Assembly (NCBI GenBank): GCA_903945495.1
Contig: CAJAVU010000057.1
Coordinates: 62,001-126,000 of the forward strand
From: an uncultured Flavobacteriales bacterium
GTDB taxonomy: Bacteria; Bacteroidota; Bacteroidia; Flavobacteriales_D; Crocinitomicaceae
Length of the DNA: 64,000 nucleotides
Direction of reading: 5' to 3'
The notes beneath the pieces were generated by a model. It worked only from the letters and a program-made list of their open reading frames with translations, made no database searches and had not been told where the DNA came from. Of the stretch, positions 1-9,893 are shown piece by piece; positions within the stretch are counted from its first letter, which is position 1; each line of letters opens with the position of its first letter. A program made the translations under genes and the position numbers.

Positions 1-3000
1 ACGTATTCTTGGAATTATGGAGATGGTGCCACAGGTACAGGTCAAAATGTTTCTCATGCTTATGCAACTGCCGGATCATACCAAGCAAGCTTAACGGCAA
101 CTGATGCGAACGGTTGTCCAACTACAACATCAAGTACTGTAATTGTTCAAGTGGCGACAACACCAACAATTACTACAGCAGTAGCACCCAATCCAATTTG
201 TTTAGGTCAGTCAGCCAATTTAACAGCCAATGTAACAATGACACCTTATGTGCCCAATTGTACGCCACCAGTTTCTGGAACAACCTTCTTACCAGATGGA
301 TCTGGGGTTTCGTACTCAACAGGTATTACTGTGAATTGTTTCAATGCAGGTCAAACGGTTACAGCAGCTTCGAATATTAGTAATATTTGTTTAACCCTTG
401 AGCATTCATATTTGGGAGATTTACAAATTGTGTTGATTTGTCCAAATGGACAACAAATGATTTTAAAATCATATGCAAGTGGTGGGAATGGAACTTATTT
501 AGGAAATCCAATTGATAATACAACAGGTGGGCCAGGTACAGGATCACTATACTGTTTTACACCGGCCGCTTCAACTTTACTTGTGAATGGGGGAACGGTT
601 TCTTCAGGTTCTCCGGCTGGTAACTCAATCGCGGCAGGTAACTATATGCCAGTTGATCCATTTACCAACTTGGTGGGATGTCCATTGAATGGAACTTGGA
701 CAATTCAAGTTACGGATAACCTTTCAGCAGATGATGGGTACATTTTTAACTGGGATGTCAACTTTACAACTCCACCAGCTACTGGTTCTTTTACACCTAC
801 AATCGCATCGCAAGGATGGAATGCTGCAACAGGTTTAACATCTACAGGATTAACAACTGCAACAATAACTCCAACTGCAGCGGGTGCACCATGTTACACG
901 TATACAGTTGTAGATAATTTTGGTTGTACATGGACGCAAAATCAATGTATTACAGTAAATGCCAATGTACCTGTAAATGCAGGACCAGATGTCTCAGGAT
1001 GTCCAGGTTCAACACTTACAATTGGAGGGGCTCCTTCGGGTCCAGTTGGCATGACTTATTCTTGGGTAGAAACTGGTGCAAATGCGAATATCGCGATCAC
1101 GAGTTCAACTACAATTGCAAATCCTACTGTAACGATTAGTGCAGGAGCTACAGGTACTGCTACATATACCGTTACTGGTACATCAGCAGGTTGCGTTACA
1201 ACTGACGTAGTAGTAGTAACAGTTGTACCTCCACCAGTTGTAAATGCCGGAGCGGATCAAACAGTATGTGCGGGTGGTTCAGCAACATTAACTGCTTCTG
1301 GTGCGACAACGTACACCTGGTCTCCAGCAACAGGATTAAGTGCAACAACAGGAGCGACTGTTACGTCAACTCCAGCTGCAACAATTACTTATACAGTAAC
1401 TGGAACAACAGGAGGATGTACAGCAACTGATCAAGTGGTACTTACAGTGAATCCAGTTGCTACGGCAAATGCCAATGTAGACCAAACTGTTTGTGTTGGA
1501 GGTTCAATTACCTTAGCAGGAACAGTGGGCGGTAGTGCAACTACAGGAACGTGGTCAGCACCAACTGGTACATTCTCAAATGCATCAAGTTTAACATCGA
1601 CATATACACCAACAATCACATCGGGAACAGTAACACTTACTTTAACGTCTAATGACCCAGCAGGACCTTGTCCAGCGGTTACAGATATTATGGTTGTTAC
1701 GGTGAATCCAGTTGCAACAGCAAATGCAAATGTTGATCAAGCTGTTTGTGCGGGAGGAACCGTTACGTTGGCTGGTGCAGTTGGCGGTAGTGCAACTTCA
1801 GGAACATGGTCTGCTCCAACAGGAACATTCTCAAATGCATCAAGTTTAACTTCAACATACACACCTTCCATTACAAGTGGAACGGTGACATTAACATTAA
1901 CAACAAATGATCCTGCTGGACCTTGTCTAGCTGTAACGGATCAAATGATTATAACAGTGAATCCTTTGCCAACAGTTAGTGCTGGACCAGATGTAGCAAT
2001 ATGTACTGGAGCTGCAACTACATTAACGGCAACAGGAGCTGCAACGTATACATGGTCACCAGCAACTGCGCTTAGTGGAACAACAACTGCATCAGTTACG
2101 GCGAATCCAACTGCGACAACAACGTATACTGTTACAGGAACATCAGCTGCTGGTTGTATTAATACAGACCAAGTTGTTGTTACTGTGAATCCTTTACCAA
2201 CTGTGAATGCTGGTGCGGACCAAACAATTTGTGTCGGTGCATCGGTAACACTTGCTGGTTCAGGAGCTGCAACTTATACTTGGAACAATGGTGTTACAAA
2301 TGGAGTAGCTTTTGCTCCGGCCGCAACAACAACATATACAGTAACAGGAACTTCAGCTGCAGGATGTGTGAATACAGATCAAGTAGTGGTGACAGTAAAT
2401 CCTTTGCCAGTAGTCGTTGCGAATGACGTGACAGTATGTTTGGGAGGTTCAGTTCCATTAAATGCTTCTGGAGCTTCGACTTATACTTGGTCACCAGGAA
2501 CAAATTTAAGTGCAACAACAGGAGCTTCTGTTGTATCAACACCAACTGCAACAATTACCTATACTGTTTCAGGAACAAGCGCAGCAGGATGTGTTTCAAC
2601 AGATCCAATCACAGTAACGGTGAGCGGTAGTGCTTCAATTAATGCTGGACCAGATGTGGCAATATGCGCAGGTGCTTCAACAACCTTGACAGCAACAGGT
2701 GGTGCAACATATACATGGAACAATGGTTTAGGAGCAGGAAATGGTTTCTCTGTTTCTCCAGCAGCAACAACAACATACACAGTTGTAGGTACTGATGTTA
2801 GTGGATGTACCGGAACGGATGCTGTAACAGTTACAGTTAACCCGCTTCCAACTGTGAATGCAGGATTAGATCAAACAATTTGTGTTGGCGCAACAGTAAC
2901 ATTAAGTGGTTCTGGAGCAGCAACGTATACTTGGAATAACGGTGTAACGAATGGAGTAGCATTTGCTCCAGCAGCTACAACAACATATACAGTTACAGGA

Positions 3001-6000
3001 ACAACAGCAGCAGGATGTATCAATACAGACCAAGTGGTTGTAACGGTAAATCCTTTACCAACAGTAAATGCTGGTGTTGACCAAACAATTTGTGTAGGTG
3101 CTTCAGTAACATTAAATGGATCAGGAGCTTCAACGTATACATGGAATAATGGTGTAACGAACGGAGTAGCTTTTGCTCCAGCAGCGACAACAACATATAC
3201 AGTAACAGGAACATCTGCTGCAGGTTGTATTTCAACAGACCAAGTAGTTGTAACTGTGAATCCTTTACCAACAGTGAATGCTGGAGTTGACCAAACAATT
3301 TGTGTGGGCGCTTCAGTTACGTTGAGTGGTTCAGGTGCTGCAACATATACATGGAACAATGGTGTAACGAATGGAGTAGCTTTTGCTCCTACTGCAACAA
3401 CAACAACAACATACACTGTTACTGGAACAGATGTTAACGGATGTATTAACACAGATCAAGTAGTTGTAACAGTAAATCCTCTTCCAACTGTGAATGCAGG
3501 TCCAGATGTGGCTGTTTGTATCGGTGGATCAGTAACATTGACTGGTTCCGGTGCAGCAACATATTCTTGGTCAGGTGGTATCACAAATGGAGTAGCTTTT
3601 GCACCAAGTGCGACTGCGACATATACTTTAACAGGAACTTCTGCTGCTGGTTGTATCAATACTGATCAAGTTGTAGTAACAGTGAATCCTTTACCATTGG
3701 TAAATGCAGGTCCAGATATTTCAGTTTGTACTTCAACACCAGTAACATTAAATGGTTCGGGTGCTTCGATCTATGTTTGGTCAGGTGGTATTACAAATGG
3801 AGTAGCATTTACGCCAGCAACAACAACATATACTTTAACAGGAACAGATGTGAATGGTTGTGTTAATACAGATGCAGTAACTGTAACTGTATTATCAACA
3901 GCACCAATCAACGCTGGACCTGATGTTGCAATTTGTACAGGAGCTTCAACAACATTGACAGCAACTGGCGGTGTTACATATAATTGGAACAATGGTTTAG
4001 GAATTGGAAATGGTTTTTCAGTTTCTCCAGCGGCTACATCAACATATACTGTTGTTGGAACAGATGCGGCAGGATGTGTTGGAACAGATGCAGTAACAGT
4101 TACTGTAAATCCTTTACCAGTTGTAAATGCTGGATTAGATCAGACAGTTTGTGCTGGAACTTCGGTTACATTAACAGCAACAGGAGCGGCAACGTATTCA
4201 TGGACTGGTGGTGTAACGAATGGAATTGCATTTGTGCCAGCAGCAACAACAACTTATACTGTGACTGGAACGACTGCTGCAGGATGTACTGCAACGGATG
4301 TTGTAACAGTAACAGTTAATCCTCTTCCAATTGTGGATGCAGGTGTTGATCAAGCAGTTTGTGCGGGAACATCAGTGACATTAAATGGGGCAGGTGCTGC
4401 AACTTATACGTGGACAGGTGGTGTTACGAATGGAGTAGCATTTGTACCAGCAGCAACAGTAACATATACAGTAACAGGAACAACAGCTGCAGGATGCACT
4501 GCAACAGACGTTGTAACAGTAACAGTAAATCCATTACCAGTTGTAAATGCTGGTCCAGATCAAACGATTTGTGTTGGAGTTACACCTGTAACATTGACTG
4601 CAACAGGTGCTGCAACTTACACATGGGATAATGGTGTTACGAATGGAGTAGCATTTGCTCCAGCTGCGACAGCAACATATACAGTAACAGGAACTTCAGC
4701 AGCAGGATGTATCTCAACAGATCAAGTAGTGGTTACAGTAAATCCTTTACCAGTAGTAAACGCTGGAGTTGACCAAACAATTTGTATTGGTGCTTCAATT
4801 ACATTATCTGGTTCAGGTGCTGCAACATATACATGGGACAATGGTGTTACGAATGGAGCGACTTTTGCTCCTACAGCAACAACAACATATACGGTAACAG
4901 GAACTTCGGTAGCAGGTTGTATCAATACAGACCAAGTTGTAGTAACTGTGAATCCTCTTCCAGTTGTGAATGCTGGTCCAGACCAAACAATTTGTGTCGG
5001 CGCTTCAGTAACTTTAACAGGAAGTGGAGCAGCAATTTACACTTGGACTGGCGGTGTTTCAAATGGAGTAGCATTTGCACCAGCAGCAACAACAACTTAT
5101 ACAGTAACAGGAACTTCAGCTGCAGGATGTATTTCAACGGATGCAGTAACTGTGACGGTGAATCCACTTCCAATGGTGAATGCTGGACCAGATCAAACAG
5201 TTTGTGATGGAACAGGAATTACGTTGACTGCATCAGGTGCTTCAACATATTCATGGGACAATGGTGTTACAAATGGAGTAGGGTTTACGCCTGCGGTTGG
5301 AACAATTACGTATACAGTAACAGGAACTTCTGCTGCTGGTTGTATTGCTTCCGATCAAGTAATCGTAACAGTTAATCCTAACCCAGTACCAACAATCAAT
5401 GGTCCAACGCAATATTGTGCTACTTTCTCAGCAACATTAGGAACAAATATTCCTTACACAACATATTTATGGTCGACTGGAGCAACAACTTCAACGATCA
5501 ATGCAACAATTGCAAATAACCCAATCACAGTTACCGTAACAAATGGATTTGGTTGTTCTGCAACAACACCAGTGTTTACAGTTACAGAAAATGCACAAAT
5601 CACAGCCAACTTTACGGTAACGGTTTGTCAAGGTCAATCTGCAACTATTCATGGTATTCCTCAAACATTAGCGGGAGTTTATTCTCAAACATTTACAACT
5701 GCATCAGGATGTGATAGTGTTGCGAACGTAACATTAGTGGTGAATCCTTTACCAGCAATTAATGCAGGATTAGATCAAGCAGTTTGTACAGGAATAGCAA
5801 CGGTTTTAACAGCAACAGGTGGTTTGAATTATGCTTGGGACAATGCAGTCACAAATGGTATTCCTTTCACGCAAGCAATTGGAACAACAACGTATACTGT
5901 AACAGGAACAGATATCAATGGATGTGTGAATACAGATCAAGTAAATATTACGGTTAATCCTCTTCCATTAATTAATGCTGGACCAGATCAAGCGATTTGT

Positions 6001-9000
6001 ATTGGTGCAACAGCAACATTGAATGGTTCTGGTGGTTCAACATATACATGGAACAACGGTGTAACGAATGGAGTAGCATTCACACCAGCAGCAACAAATA
6101 CATATACAGTAACAGGAACGGATGTAAACGGATGTATCAACACTGATCAAGTGCTTGTTACAGTGAATCCTCTTCCAGCTGTAAATGCAGGATTAGATCA
6201 AACGATTTGTATCGGTGCTTCTGTAACCTTAACTGGTTCTGGTGCTTCAACTTATACGTGGAACAATGGTGTAACAAATGCAGTTGCTTTTGCTCCGGCA
6301 GCAACAAACACGTACACTGTAACAGGAACAGATGTGAACGGATGTATTAATACGGATCAAGTTCTAGTAACTGTTAATCCTCTTCCTGTAGTGAATGCAG
6401 GACCAGACGTAGCGATTTGTATCGGTGCTTCAGCAACACTTGCAGGTAGTGGCGCTTCAAGTTATACATGGAACAATGGTGTTTCAAATAACGTGGTATT
6501 CTCACCAGCGGCAACTGCAACATACACAGTAACAGGAACAGATGTAAATGGTTGTATTAACACAGATCAAGTTTTAGTCACAGTAAATGCTTTACCAGTT
6601 GTAATTGCAGGAATCGACCAAGCATTGTGTATTGGTGCTTCGGCAACACTTTCAGGTGCTGGTGCTACAACATACTCATGGAATAACGGTGTTACAAATG
6701 GAGTTGCTTTTGCTCCTTCAAATACAAATACATATACAGTAACAGGAACTGATGCAAATGGTTGTATCAATACGGACCAAGTTGTTGTAACAGTAAATTC
6801 ACTTCCAGCGGTGAACGCAGGAGCTGATCAAGTTACATGTATCGGTGGTACAGTGACATTGAGCGGTTCAGGTGCAGCAACATACACATGGAATAACGGA
6901 GTAACGAATGGTGTTTCTTTTGCACCAGCAGCTACAACAACATATACAGTGACTGGAACAGATGTAAACGGATGTATTAACACAGATCAAGTGTTGGTAA
7001 CAGTAAATGCATTGCCAACAGTGAATGCTGGTCCAGACCAAACGGTTTGTATCGGAACAGCTGTAACATTAACAGGAACTGGTGCAGCAACCTATTCTTG
7101 GGACAATGGAATTACGCAAGGTGTAGCATTTACACCAGCTGTAGGAACATTAACATATACAGTATCAGGAACAAGTGGTCCTGGTTGTATTGCAACAGAC
7201 CAAGTGAATGTAACAGTGAACGCTTTACCAATTGTGAATGCAGGTCCTGACCAAGCTTTATGTATTGGTGCAACAGCTACACTTTCTGGTTCTGGAGCAG
7301 CAACCTATACATGGAACAACGGTGTAACAAATGCTACGGCATTCGCACCAGCTTTAACAAATACGTATACAGTGACAGGAACAGATGTGAACGGTTGTAT
7401 CAATACTGACCAAGCAACTGTTACAGTAAATCCACTTCCAGCGGTGAATGCAGGAGTTGATCAAACGATTTGTATCGGCGCTTCAGTGACACTTACTGGT
7501 TCAGGTGCTTCAATTTATTCTTGGAACAACGGTGTGTCAAACGGTGTGTCTTTCGCACCTGCTGCAACAACAACGTATACAGTAACTGGAACAGATGTGA
7601 ACGGATGTATCAACACAGATCAAGTGTTGGTTACTGTAAATACTTTACCAATTGTGAATGCAGGTCCTGACCAAACAGTTTGTGTGGGAACAGCAGTAAC
7701 ATTAACTGGAACAGGTGCTTCAACATATTCATGGGACAATGGTGTGAACAACGGTGTTGCATTTACACCAGGTGTTGGAACGATTACGTACACAGTAACT
7801 GGAACAAGTGGAGCAAGTTGTATTGCTACCGATCAAGTAGTTGTAACAGTGAATGCTTTACCAGTTGTGAACGCAGGAGTTGATCAAGCATTGTGTATCG
7901 GAGCTTCGGCAACACTTTCTGGAGCAGGCGCAACAACATATACATGGAATAATGGTATTACGAATGGAACAGCATTTACTCCAGCTGCGACAAATACATA
8001 CACTGTAACTGGAACAGACGGAAACGGATGTATCAATACAGATCAAGTAGTTGTAACAGTGAATCCGTTACCATCAGTTGACGCTGGCTTGGATCAAGTA
8101 ATTTGTATCGGTAACTCGGTAACTTTATTCGGAACACTTCCTTTATCAGTTGGAGCATCAGTTGTTTCTTGGGACAATGGTATAACAAACGGTGTTGCTT
8201 TTGCTCCAGTAGCGACAACAACATATACTGTAACAGGAACGGATGCGAATGGATGTTTAAATACAGATCAAGTAATCGTAACGGTGAATGCTTTACCAGT
8301 TGTGAATGCAGGACCTGATCAAACAGTTTGTATTGGAACACAAGTAACCTTGAATGGTTCTGGAGCAAATACATATACGTGGGATAATGGTATTACAAAT
8401 GGAGTAGCATTTACTCCGGCTGTAGGAACAACAGTATACACAGTTACAGGTACGAATGGAAACAACTGTACAAATACAGATCAAGTTTCTGTGATTGTGA
8501 ATCCACTTCCAGTAGTAAATGCTGGAGCTGATGTTGCGGTATGTGCTGGAACTTCAGTAACATTGACTGGTTCAGGTGCGGCAACGTATTCATGGGACAA
8601 TGGTATTACGAATGGAAATGCATTTGTGCCTTCAACGACAACAACATATACATTAACAGGAACTTCGGCTGCTGGTTGTGTAAGTACAGACCAAGTAACA
8701 GTGACGGTGAATCCTATTCCAAACGTATTTGCTGGAAATGATATCACATTGTGTGAGAATCAAACATTGACTTTGACAGGTTCTGGTGCAGCAACTTACA
8801 CGTGGAATAACGGAGTAATTGACGGAGGTCAGTTTACACCGGCTATTGGAACAACAACATATACGGTAACTGGAACTACCGTAGCAGGTTGTATCAATAC
8901 AGATCAAGTTGACGTATTGGTGAATCCACTTCCAATTGTGAGTTTCATGCCAGATACAACACAAGGTTGTACGCCAGTAGTTGTTACATTTACAAACACA

Positions 9001-9726
9001 ACGCCGAATGCATCGAACTGTGTGTGGACATTAGGTAATGGTGATGTGATCAACGGATGTGGAACAGTTCAATCGACATTCACACAACCAGGATGTTTTG
9101 ATGTTACTTTGACAACAACATCTACGGATGGTTGTACGAACTCAATGACTTCAACGAATTTAATTTGTGTTGAAGCGTATCCAATTGCTTCATTCAGTAC
9201 GTCTGGAAATGAATTGACTACAATTCAAACAGAAGTTCACTTTACAAATAATTCAATCGGTGCGGTGGCTTACGAATGGAATTTTGGTGACGGTTCAGCT
9301 TCAACAAGCACAGTTGATCCAACGCATACGTATCCAGAAATTGCAGAAAACTATATTGTTGAGTTAGTTGCAACTTCTCCTTTAGGATGTTCGGATACTG
9401 CTTACGCAACAATTCAAGTAGAAGAAGCATTGTTGTTCTATGTACCAAATACATATACACCAGATGATGATAACTACAATGAAATCTTCAAACCAGTATT
9501 TACTTCAGGTTTTGATCCTTACGATTACACATTGTTAATCTTTAACCGTTGGGGTGAAATTATTTTCGAATCACATGATTCAAATGTTGGATGGAACGGA
9601 ACGTATGGAAGCAATGGTGAAATACTAATGGTTCAAGACGGAACATACACATGGAAAATTGAGTTTAAAACACTCGCAACAGATGAACGTAAAATGGTCG
9701 TTGGCCACGTAAACGTAATCCGATAG
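1..9726 (+). CDS. Giant repeat-rich secreted protein, T9SS type B substrate (5' end outside window)
   Basis: The frame is open from base 1, so the GTG at 151 in the ORF track is an internal codon and at least 3241 residues are visible. Residues 1-50 are the end of a PKD domain (WNYGDG). About 100-257 is a proprotein-convertase P-domain (ICLTLEHSYLGD, TWTIQVTDN). About 310-2980 holds roughly 37 Ig-like units of about 70 residues, typified by NPLPxVNAGxDQTICxGxSVTL and TYTVTGTxxxGC. Each unit has two cysteines that could form one disulphide. One or two PKD-like domains follow (YEWNFGDGSA). The last 98 residues are the gliding-motility-type C-terminal signal (VPNTYTPDDDNYNEIF, NRWGEIIF), so export through the type IX system and surface attachment are inferred. 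A long adhesin-like fibre is likely; the ligand is unknown. A strong terminator follows the stop. Confidence 0.93.
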   Translation, partial: TYSWNYGDGATGTGQNVSHAYATAGSYQASLTATDANGCPTTTSSTVIVQVATTPTITTAVAPNPICLGQSANLTANVTMTPYVPNCTPPVSGTTFLPDGSGVSYSTGITVNCFNAGQTVTAASNISNICLTLEHSYLGDLQIVLICPNGQQMILKSYASGGNGTYLGNPIDNTTGGPGTGSLYCFTPAASTLLVNGGTVSSGSPAGNSIAAGNYMPVDPFTNLVGCPLNGTWTIQVTDNLSADDGYIFNWDVNFTTPPATGSFTPTIASQGWNAATGLTSTGLTTATITPTAAGAPCYTYTVVDNFGCTWTQNQCITVNANVPVNAGPDVSGCPGSTLTIGGAPSGPVGMTYSWVETGANANIAITSSTTIANPTVTISAGATGTATYTVTGTSAGCVTTDVVVVTVVPPPVVNAGADQTVCAGGSATLTASGATTYTWSPATGLSATTGATVTSTPAATITYTVTGTTGGCTATDQVVLTVNPVATANANVDQTVCVGGSITLAGTVGGSATTGTWSAPTGTFSNASSLTSTYTPTITSGTVTLTLTSNDPAGPCPAVTDIMVVTVNPVATANANVDQAVCAGGTVTLAGAVGGSATSGTWSAPTGTFSNASSLTSTYTPSITSGTVTLTLTTNDPAGPCLAVTDQMIITVNPLPTVSAGPDVAICTGAATTLTATGAATYTWSPATALSGTTTASVTANPTATTTYTVTGTSAAGCINTDQVVVTVNPLPTVNAGADQTICVGASVTLAGSGAATYTWNNGVTNGVAFAPAATTTYTVTGTSAAGCVNTDQVVVTVNPLPVVVANDVTVCLGGSVPLNASGASTYTWSPGTNLSATTGASVVSTPTATITYTVSGTSAAGCVSTDPITVTVSGSASINAGPDVAICAGASTTLTATGGATYTWNNGLGAGNGFSVSPAATTTYTVVGTDVSGCTGTDAVTVTVNPLPTVNAGLDQTICVGATVTLSGSGAATYTWNNGVTNGVAFAPAATTTYTVTGTTAAGCINTDQVVVTVNPLPTVNAGVDQTICVGASVTLNGSGASTYTWNNGVTNGVAFAPAATTTYTVTGTSAAGCISTDQVVVTVNPLPTVNAGVDQTICVGASVTLSGSGAATYTWNNGVTNGVAFAPTATTTTTYTVTGTDVNGCINTDQVVVTVNPLPTVNAGPDVAVCIGGSVTLTGSGAATYSWSGGITNGVAFAPSATATYTLTGTSAAGCINTDQVVVTVNPLPLVNAGPDISVCTSTPVTLNGSGASIYVWSGGITNGVAFTPATTTYTLTGTDVNGCVNTDAVTVTVLSTAPINAGPDVAICTGASTTLTATGGVTYNWNNGLGIGNGFSVSPAATSTYTVVGTDAAGCVGTDAVTVTVNPLPVVNAGLDQTVCAGTSVTLTATGAATYSWTGGVTNGIAFVPAATTTYTVTGTTAAGCTATDVVTVTVNPLPIVDAGVDQAVCAGTSVTLNGAGAATYTWTGGVTNGVAFVPAATVTYTVTGTTAAGCTATDVVTVTVNPLPVVNAGPDQTICVGVTPVTLTATGAATYTWDNGVTNGVAFAPAATATYTVTGTSAAGCISTDQVVVTVNPLPVVNAGVDQTICIGASITLSGSGAATYTWDNGVTNGATFAPTATTTYTVTGTSVAGCINTDQVVVTVNPLPVVNAGPDQTICVGASVTLTGSGAAIYTWTGGVSNGVAFAPAATTTYTVTGTSAAGCISTDAVTVTVNPLPMVNAGPDQTVCDGTGITLTASGASTYSWDNGVTNGVGFTPAVGTITYTVTGTSAAGCIASDQVIVTVNPNPVPTINGPTQYCATFSATLGTNIPYTTYLWSTGATTSTINATIANNPITVTVTNGFGCSATTPVFTVTENAQITANFTVTVCQGQSATIHGIPQTLAGVYSQTFTTASGCDSVANVTLVVNPLPAINAGLDQAVCTGIATVLTATGGLNYAWDNAVTNGIPFTQAIGTTTYTVTGTDINGCVNTDQVNITVNPLPLINAGPDQAICIGATATLNGSGGSTYTWNNGVTNGVAFTPAATNTYTVTGTDVNGCINTDQVLVTVNPLPAVNAGLDQTICIGASVTLTGSGASTYTWNNGVTNAVAFAPAATNTYTVTGTDVNGCINTDQVLVTVNPLPVVNAGPDVAICIGASATLAGSGASSYTWNNGVSNNVVFSPAATATYTVTGTDVNGCINTDQVLVTVNALPVVIAGIDQALCIGASATLSGAGATTYSWNNGVTNGVAFAPSNTNTYTVTGTDANGCINTDQVVVTVNSLPAVNAGADQVTCIGGTVTLSGSGAATYTWNNGVTNGVSFAPAATTTYTVTGTDVNGCINTDQVLVTVNALPTVNAGPDQTVCIGTAVTLTGTGAATYSWDNGITQGVAFTPAVGTLTYTVSGTSGPGCIATDQVNVTVNALPIVNAGPDQALCIGATATLSGSGAATYTWNNGVTNATAFAPALTNTYTVTGTDVNGCINTDQATVTVNPLPAVNAGVDQTICIGASVTLTGSGASIYSWNNGVSNGVSFAPAATTTYTVTGTDVNGCINTDQVLVTVNTLPIVNAGPDQTVCVGTAVTLTGTGASTYSWDNGVNNGVAFTPGVGTITYTVTGTSGASCIATDQVVVTVNALPVVNAGVDQALCIGASATLSGAGATTYTWNNGITNGTAFTPAATNTYTVTGTDGNGCINTDQVVVTVNPLPSVDAGLDQVICIGNSVTLFGTLPLSVGASVVSWDNGITNGVAFAPVATTTYTVTGTDANGCLNTDQVIVTVNALPVVNAGPDQTVCIGTQVTLNGSGANTYTWDNGITNGVAFTPAVGTTVYTVTGTNGNNCTNTDQVSVIVNPLPVVNAGADVAVCAGTSVTLTGSGAATYSWDNGITNGNAFVPSTTTTYTLTGTSAAGCVSTDQVTVTVNPIPNVFAGNDITLCENQTLTLTGSGAATYTWNNGVIDGGQFTPAIGTTTYTVTGTTVAGCINTDQVDVLVNPLPIVSFMPDTTQGCTPVVVTFTNTTPNASNCVWTLGNGDVINGCGTVQSTFTQPGCFDVTLTTTSTDGCTNSMTSTNLICVEAYPIASFSTSGNELTTIQTEVHFTNNSIGAVAYEWNFGDGSASTSTVDPTHTYPEIAENYIVELVATSPLGCSDTAYATIQVEEALLFYVPNTYTPDDDNYNEIFKPVFTSGFDPYDYTLLIFNRWGEIIFESHDSNVGWNGTYGSNGEILMVQDGTYTWKIEFKTLATDERKMVVGHVNVIR
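6586..8499 (+). repeat. Higher-order triplet repeat inside the giant Ig-like array
   Basis: Nine consecutive Ig-like units fall into three triads with boundaries at 6586, 7219 and 7852. The first two triads are both exactly 633 bp (70+70+71 residues); the third is 648 bp because one unit carries an insertion (FGTLPLSVGA). Position 1 of every triad reads QALCIGAxATL. Position 3 always has the variant AFTPxVGTxxYTV. This points to duplication of a three-unit block rather than of single units. Confidence 0.8.
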
Positions 9727-9735
9727 AAATACAAG

Positions 9736-9766
9736 AAAGTGAGACATTTGTCTCACTTTTTTTTTT
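9736..9766 (+). terminator. Rho-independent terminator after the giant adhesin gene
   Basis: A 9-bp stem AAAGTGAGA/TCTCACTTT with a 6-base loop leads into ten T residues, 9 bases after the stop. It separates the giant gene from its downstream paralogue. Confidence 0.9.
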
Positions 9767-9893
9767 ATAAATAGTTACCTTCGTTTACTCAGAAAAAGAA
9801 GGACTGTTGAAATAATATTGAAGAATATCATTTTTCAAAGCAACCGAACCTTTGATTTGAACGTATTTAGTAGTATAAGTTTTTAAAATCGTT

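Noticed and set aside
151-153. GTG at 151 as the start of the giant protein
   Set aside because: The frame is open to base 1 and encodes a PKD domain (WNYGDG) upstream of the GTG, so the start is outside the window.
2871-3452. 193-codon minus-strand ORF and similar antisense ORFs across 1.4-9.5 kb
   Set aside because: They are the complement of the Ig-like repeat array; the repeated codon pattern keeps several frames open. The plus-strand frame has clear domains and a sorting signal.
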